Assembly (NCBI GenBank): GCA_937880065.1
Contig: CALFMA010000514.1
Span: forward strand, 1 to 12,793
Length of the DNA stretch: 12,793 bases
From: an uncultured Ruminococcus sp.
GTDB taxonomy: Bacteria; Bacillota_A; Clostridia; Oscillospirales; Ruminococcaceae
Reading direction: 5' to 3'
This document shows, one piece after another, positions 11,909 to 12,793 of this stretch. The number at the start of each line of letters is the position of its first letter. The first letter of the stretch is position 1. The position numbers and the translations under genes are program-made. The notes beneath the pieces were generated by a model, which saw nothing but the letters and a program-made list of their open reading frames with translations, ran no database searches and had not been told where the DNA came from.

Positions 11909-12193
11909 ATGTTCAACAACAACCGCTATCTGACCTGTGGCATAGATTCAGCAGTTCCCCTTGAATTGCAGTTATTCCTTTGGAATTGTGTTGATGAATT
12001 GCCTGCGGAACGAGATTACTTGCAGGTCTTTAAACTCGAACCGTCTGGAGAAATGCAGAGAATCACCCATACGTCAGAAAATCCCGAGCACAAAATGGAA
12101 TATCTTATTCCGTCGGAAAAACCGATAGCCGAAAAGATTTACATAATCGACGATGGCGACCACTCAACAATGCTGCTTGCAGAAGAATATTGA
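11909..12193 (+). CDS. DUF960 family protein
   Basis: A 94-residue protein covering the whole DUF960 domain. It opens MFNNNRYLTCGID, followed by PLELQLFLWNCVDEL and DYLQVFKLE. It closes with the hallmark IYIIDDGDHSTMLLAEEY. The family's function is not established; members are small cytoplasmic proteins common in Firmicutes mobile elements and phages, often near an amidoligase, as here. AAAGGAG lies 9 bases before the ATG. It is the first gene of the rightward unit, and its start faces the primase-helicase across the repeat-rich gap. A hairpin directly after its stop may reduce transcription into the amidoligase gene. Acidic, with no membrane segment or metal motif. Confidence 0.9.
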   Translation: MFNNNRYLTCGIDSAVPLELQLFLWNCVDELPAERDYLQVFKLEPSGEMQRITHTSENPEHKMEYLIPSEKPIAEKIYIIDDGDHSTMLLAEEY

Positions 12194-12200
12194 ACGACAA

Positions 12201-12237
12201 AGGGACACGGTTTTTCCGTGTCCCTGCTTATTTTATG
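12201..12237 (+). terminator. Terminator or attenuator between DUF960 and amidoligase
   Basis: A perfect 10-bp stem, AGGGACACGG with CCGTGTCCCT, closes a T5 loop and is followed by GCTTATTTTATGG. It begins 7 bases past the DUF960 stop and ends just before the amidoligase ribosome binding site, with no room for a conventional promoter between. Partial termination that sets relative levels is more likely than a full stop. Confidence 0.7.
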
Positions 12238-12249
12238 GAGGAAATCAAA

Positions 12250-12793
12250 ATGGAAGAAAAATTAAATTGTTCCCATTGCGGAAATGAAATCACTGATGAT
12301 GACTATAGCATGGTCAATGGACAAATCGTCTGTTCAGACTGCGTGGAACGCTACTGCTGTACTTGTGACAGATGCGGAGCTACTATATTTGACTCTGACG
12401 CTTACGGTGACGAATATACGAATCTTTGCCGCTACTGTTACGATAATTATTACACACGCTGTGAAACCTGTGACGCATTGGTACATGTAGATGATGCATA
12501 CCACTACAACAATTCTGACTACTGTTCTGAATGTTACCATGACATAGCCAATGAAAATAGTGCAATTAAGGAATATGGTTACAAGCCTGAACCTGTGTTT
12601 TACGGCGATAATTCGAGATATTTCGGCGTTGAGCTTGAAATTGACGGAGCAGGCAAGGACAGCGACAATGCAAGAGAAATCCTTGATATTGGCAATGAGG
12701 ACGGTGAGCATATCTACATTAAATCAGACGGTTCACTTGATGACGGCATGGAGATTGTCAGCCACCCTATGACGCTGGATTATCACAAGAATT
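12250..12793 (+). CDS. Amidoligase-family protein with three N-terminal zinc modules (cut by window edge)
   Basis: Amidoligases of this COOH-NH2 ligase group share the glutamine-synthetase fold and are predicted to join a carboxylate to an amine using ATP; the substrate in mobile elements is unknown. The 181 visible residues start with three back-to-back zinc-binding modules of CxxC-X17-CxxC: Cys 7/10/28/31, 39/42/60/63 and 71/74/92/95, each exactly 32 residues apart. Two further cysteines lie at 36 and 37. The catalytic domain then begins with YFGVELEID (124-132), whose two Glu are the expected ATP-metal ligands, and continues with IYIKSDGSLDDGMEIVSHP (155-173). The rest is off the right edge. 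The start has GGAGG 8 bases upstream. It shares an operon with DUF960 across a hairpin. The zinc modules look like treble-clef or LIM-type binders of protein or nucleic acid. Confidence 0.9.
   Translation, partial: MEEKLNCSHCGNEITDDDYSMVNGQIVCSDCVERYCCTCDRCGATIFDSDAYGDEYTNLCRYCYDNYYTRCETCDALVHVDDAYHYNNSDYCSECYHDIANENSAIKEYGYKPEPVFYGDNSRYFGVELEIDGAGKDSDNAREILDIGNEDGEHIYIKSDGSLDDGMEIVSHPMTLDYHKN

Overview
The window looks like accessory DNA from a Ruminococcus-like gut Firmicute (Oscillospiraceae). The reasons are a secreted enzyme ending in a type I dockerin, a Firmicutes-type galT remnant, strong AAGGAG ribosome binding sites, AT-rich coding DNA, and a mobile-element module (primase-helicase, DUF960, amidoligase) of the kind seen in Firmicutes conjugative elements and plasmids. 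The genus is inferred, not proven.

Left part (1-2580, nearly all minus strand). The 5' end of a C5-cytosine DNA methyltransferase gene runs off the left edge. Upstream of it lies a membrane-anchored alpha/beta hydrolase gene with its own promoter and terminator. This cassette sits between two ~104-bp direct repeats. Each repeat carries a hairpin, a ribosome binding site and the first ten codons of the methyltransferase gene. Next comes an unrecognised 210-residue protein gene with a near-twin of the hydrolase promoter.

Middle (2576-4510), a scrapyard. A complete 1179-bp ISAs1-family insertion sequence has exact 17-bp inverted repeats and a 9-bp target duplication. Its transposase is split by one extra base in an A7 run. 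Beside it are the last 117 codons of galT with their terminator, and a zincin-like (HELTH) gene broken at both ends and frameshifted.

Cargo (4525-8298). A 756-residue secreted protein joins a DUF4434-like barrel, a beta-sandwich linker, BspA-type leucine-rich repeats and a dockerin. Upstream on the same strand are two unrecognised small genes, the first driven by the third copy of the recurring promoter. A divergent, 5'-truncated gene follows.

Right part (8371-12793), a replication or transfer module. It holds an excisionase-like HTH gene, a run of three palindromes, a long inverted repeat, an 827-residue primase-helicase, a 440-bp intergenic region with a tandem 14-bp repeat and several hairpins (candidate origin), then DUF960 and the start of an amidoligase. 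The amidoligase has three zinc modules of exactly the same length. No integrase, relaxase, tRNA, rRNA or CRISPR array was seen.
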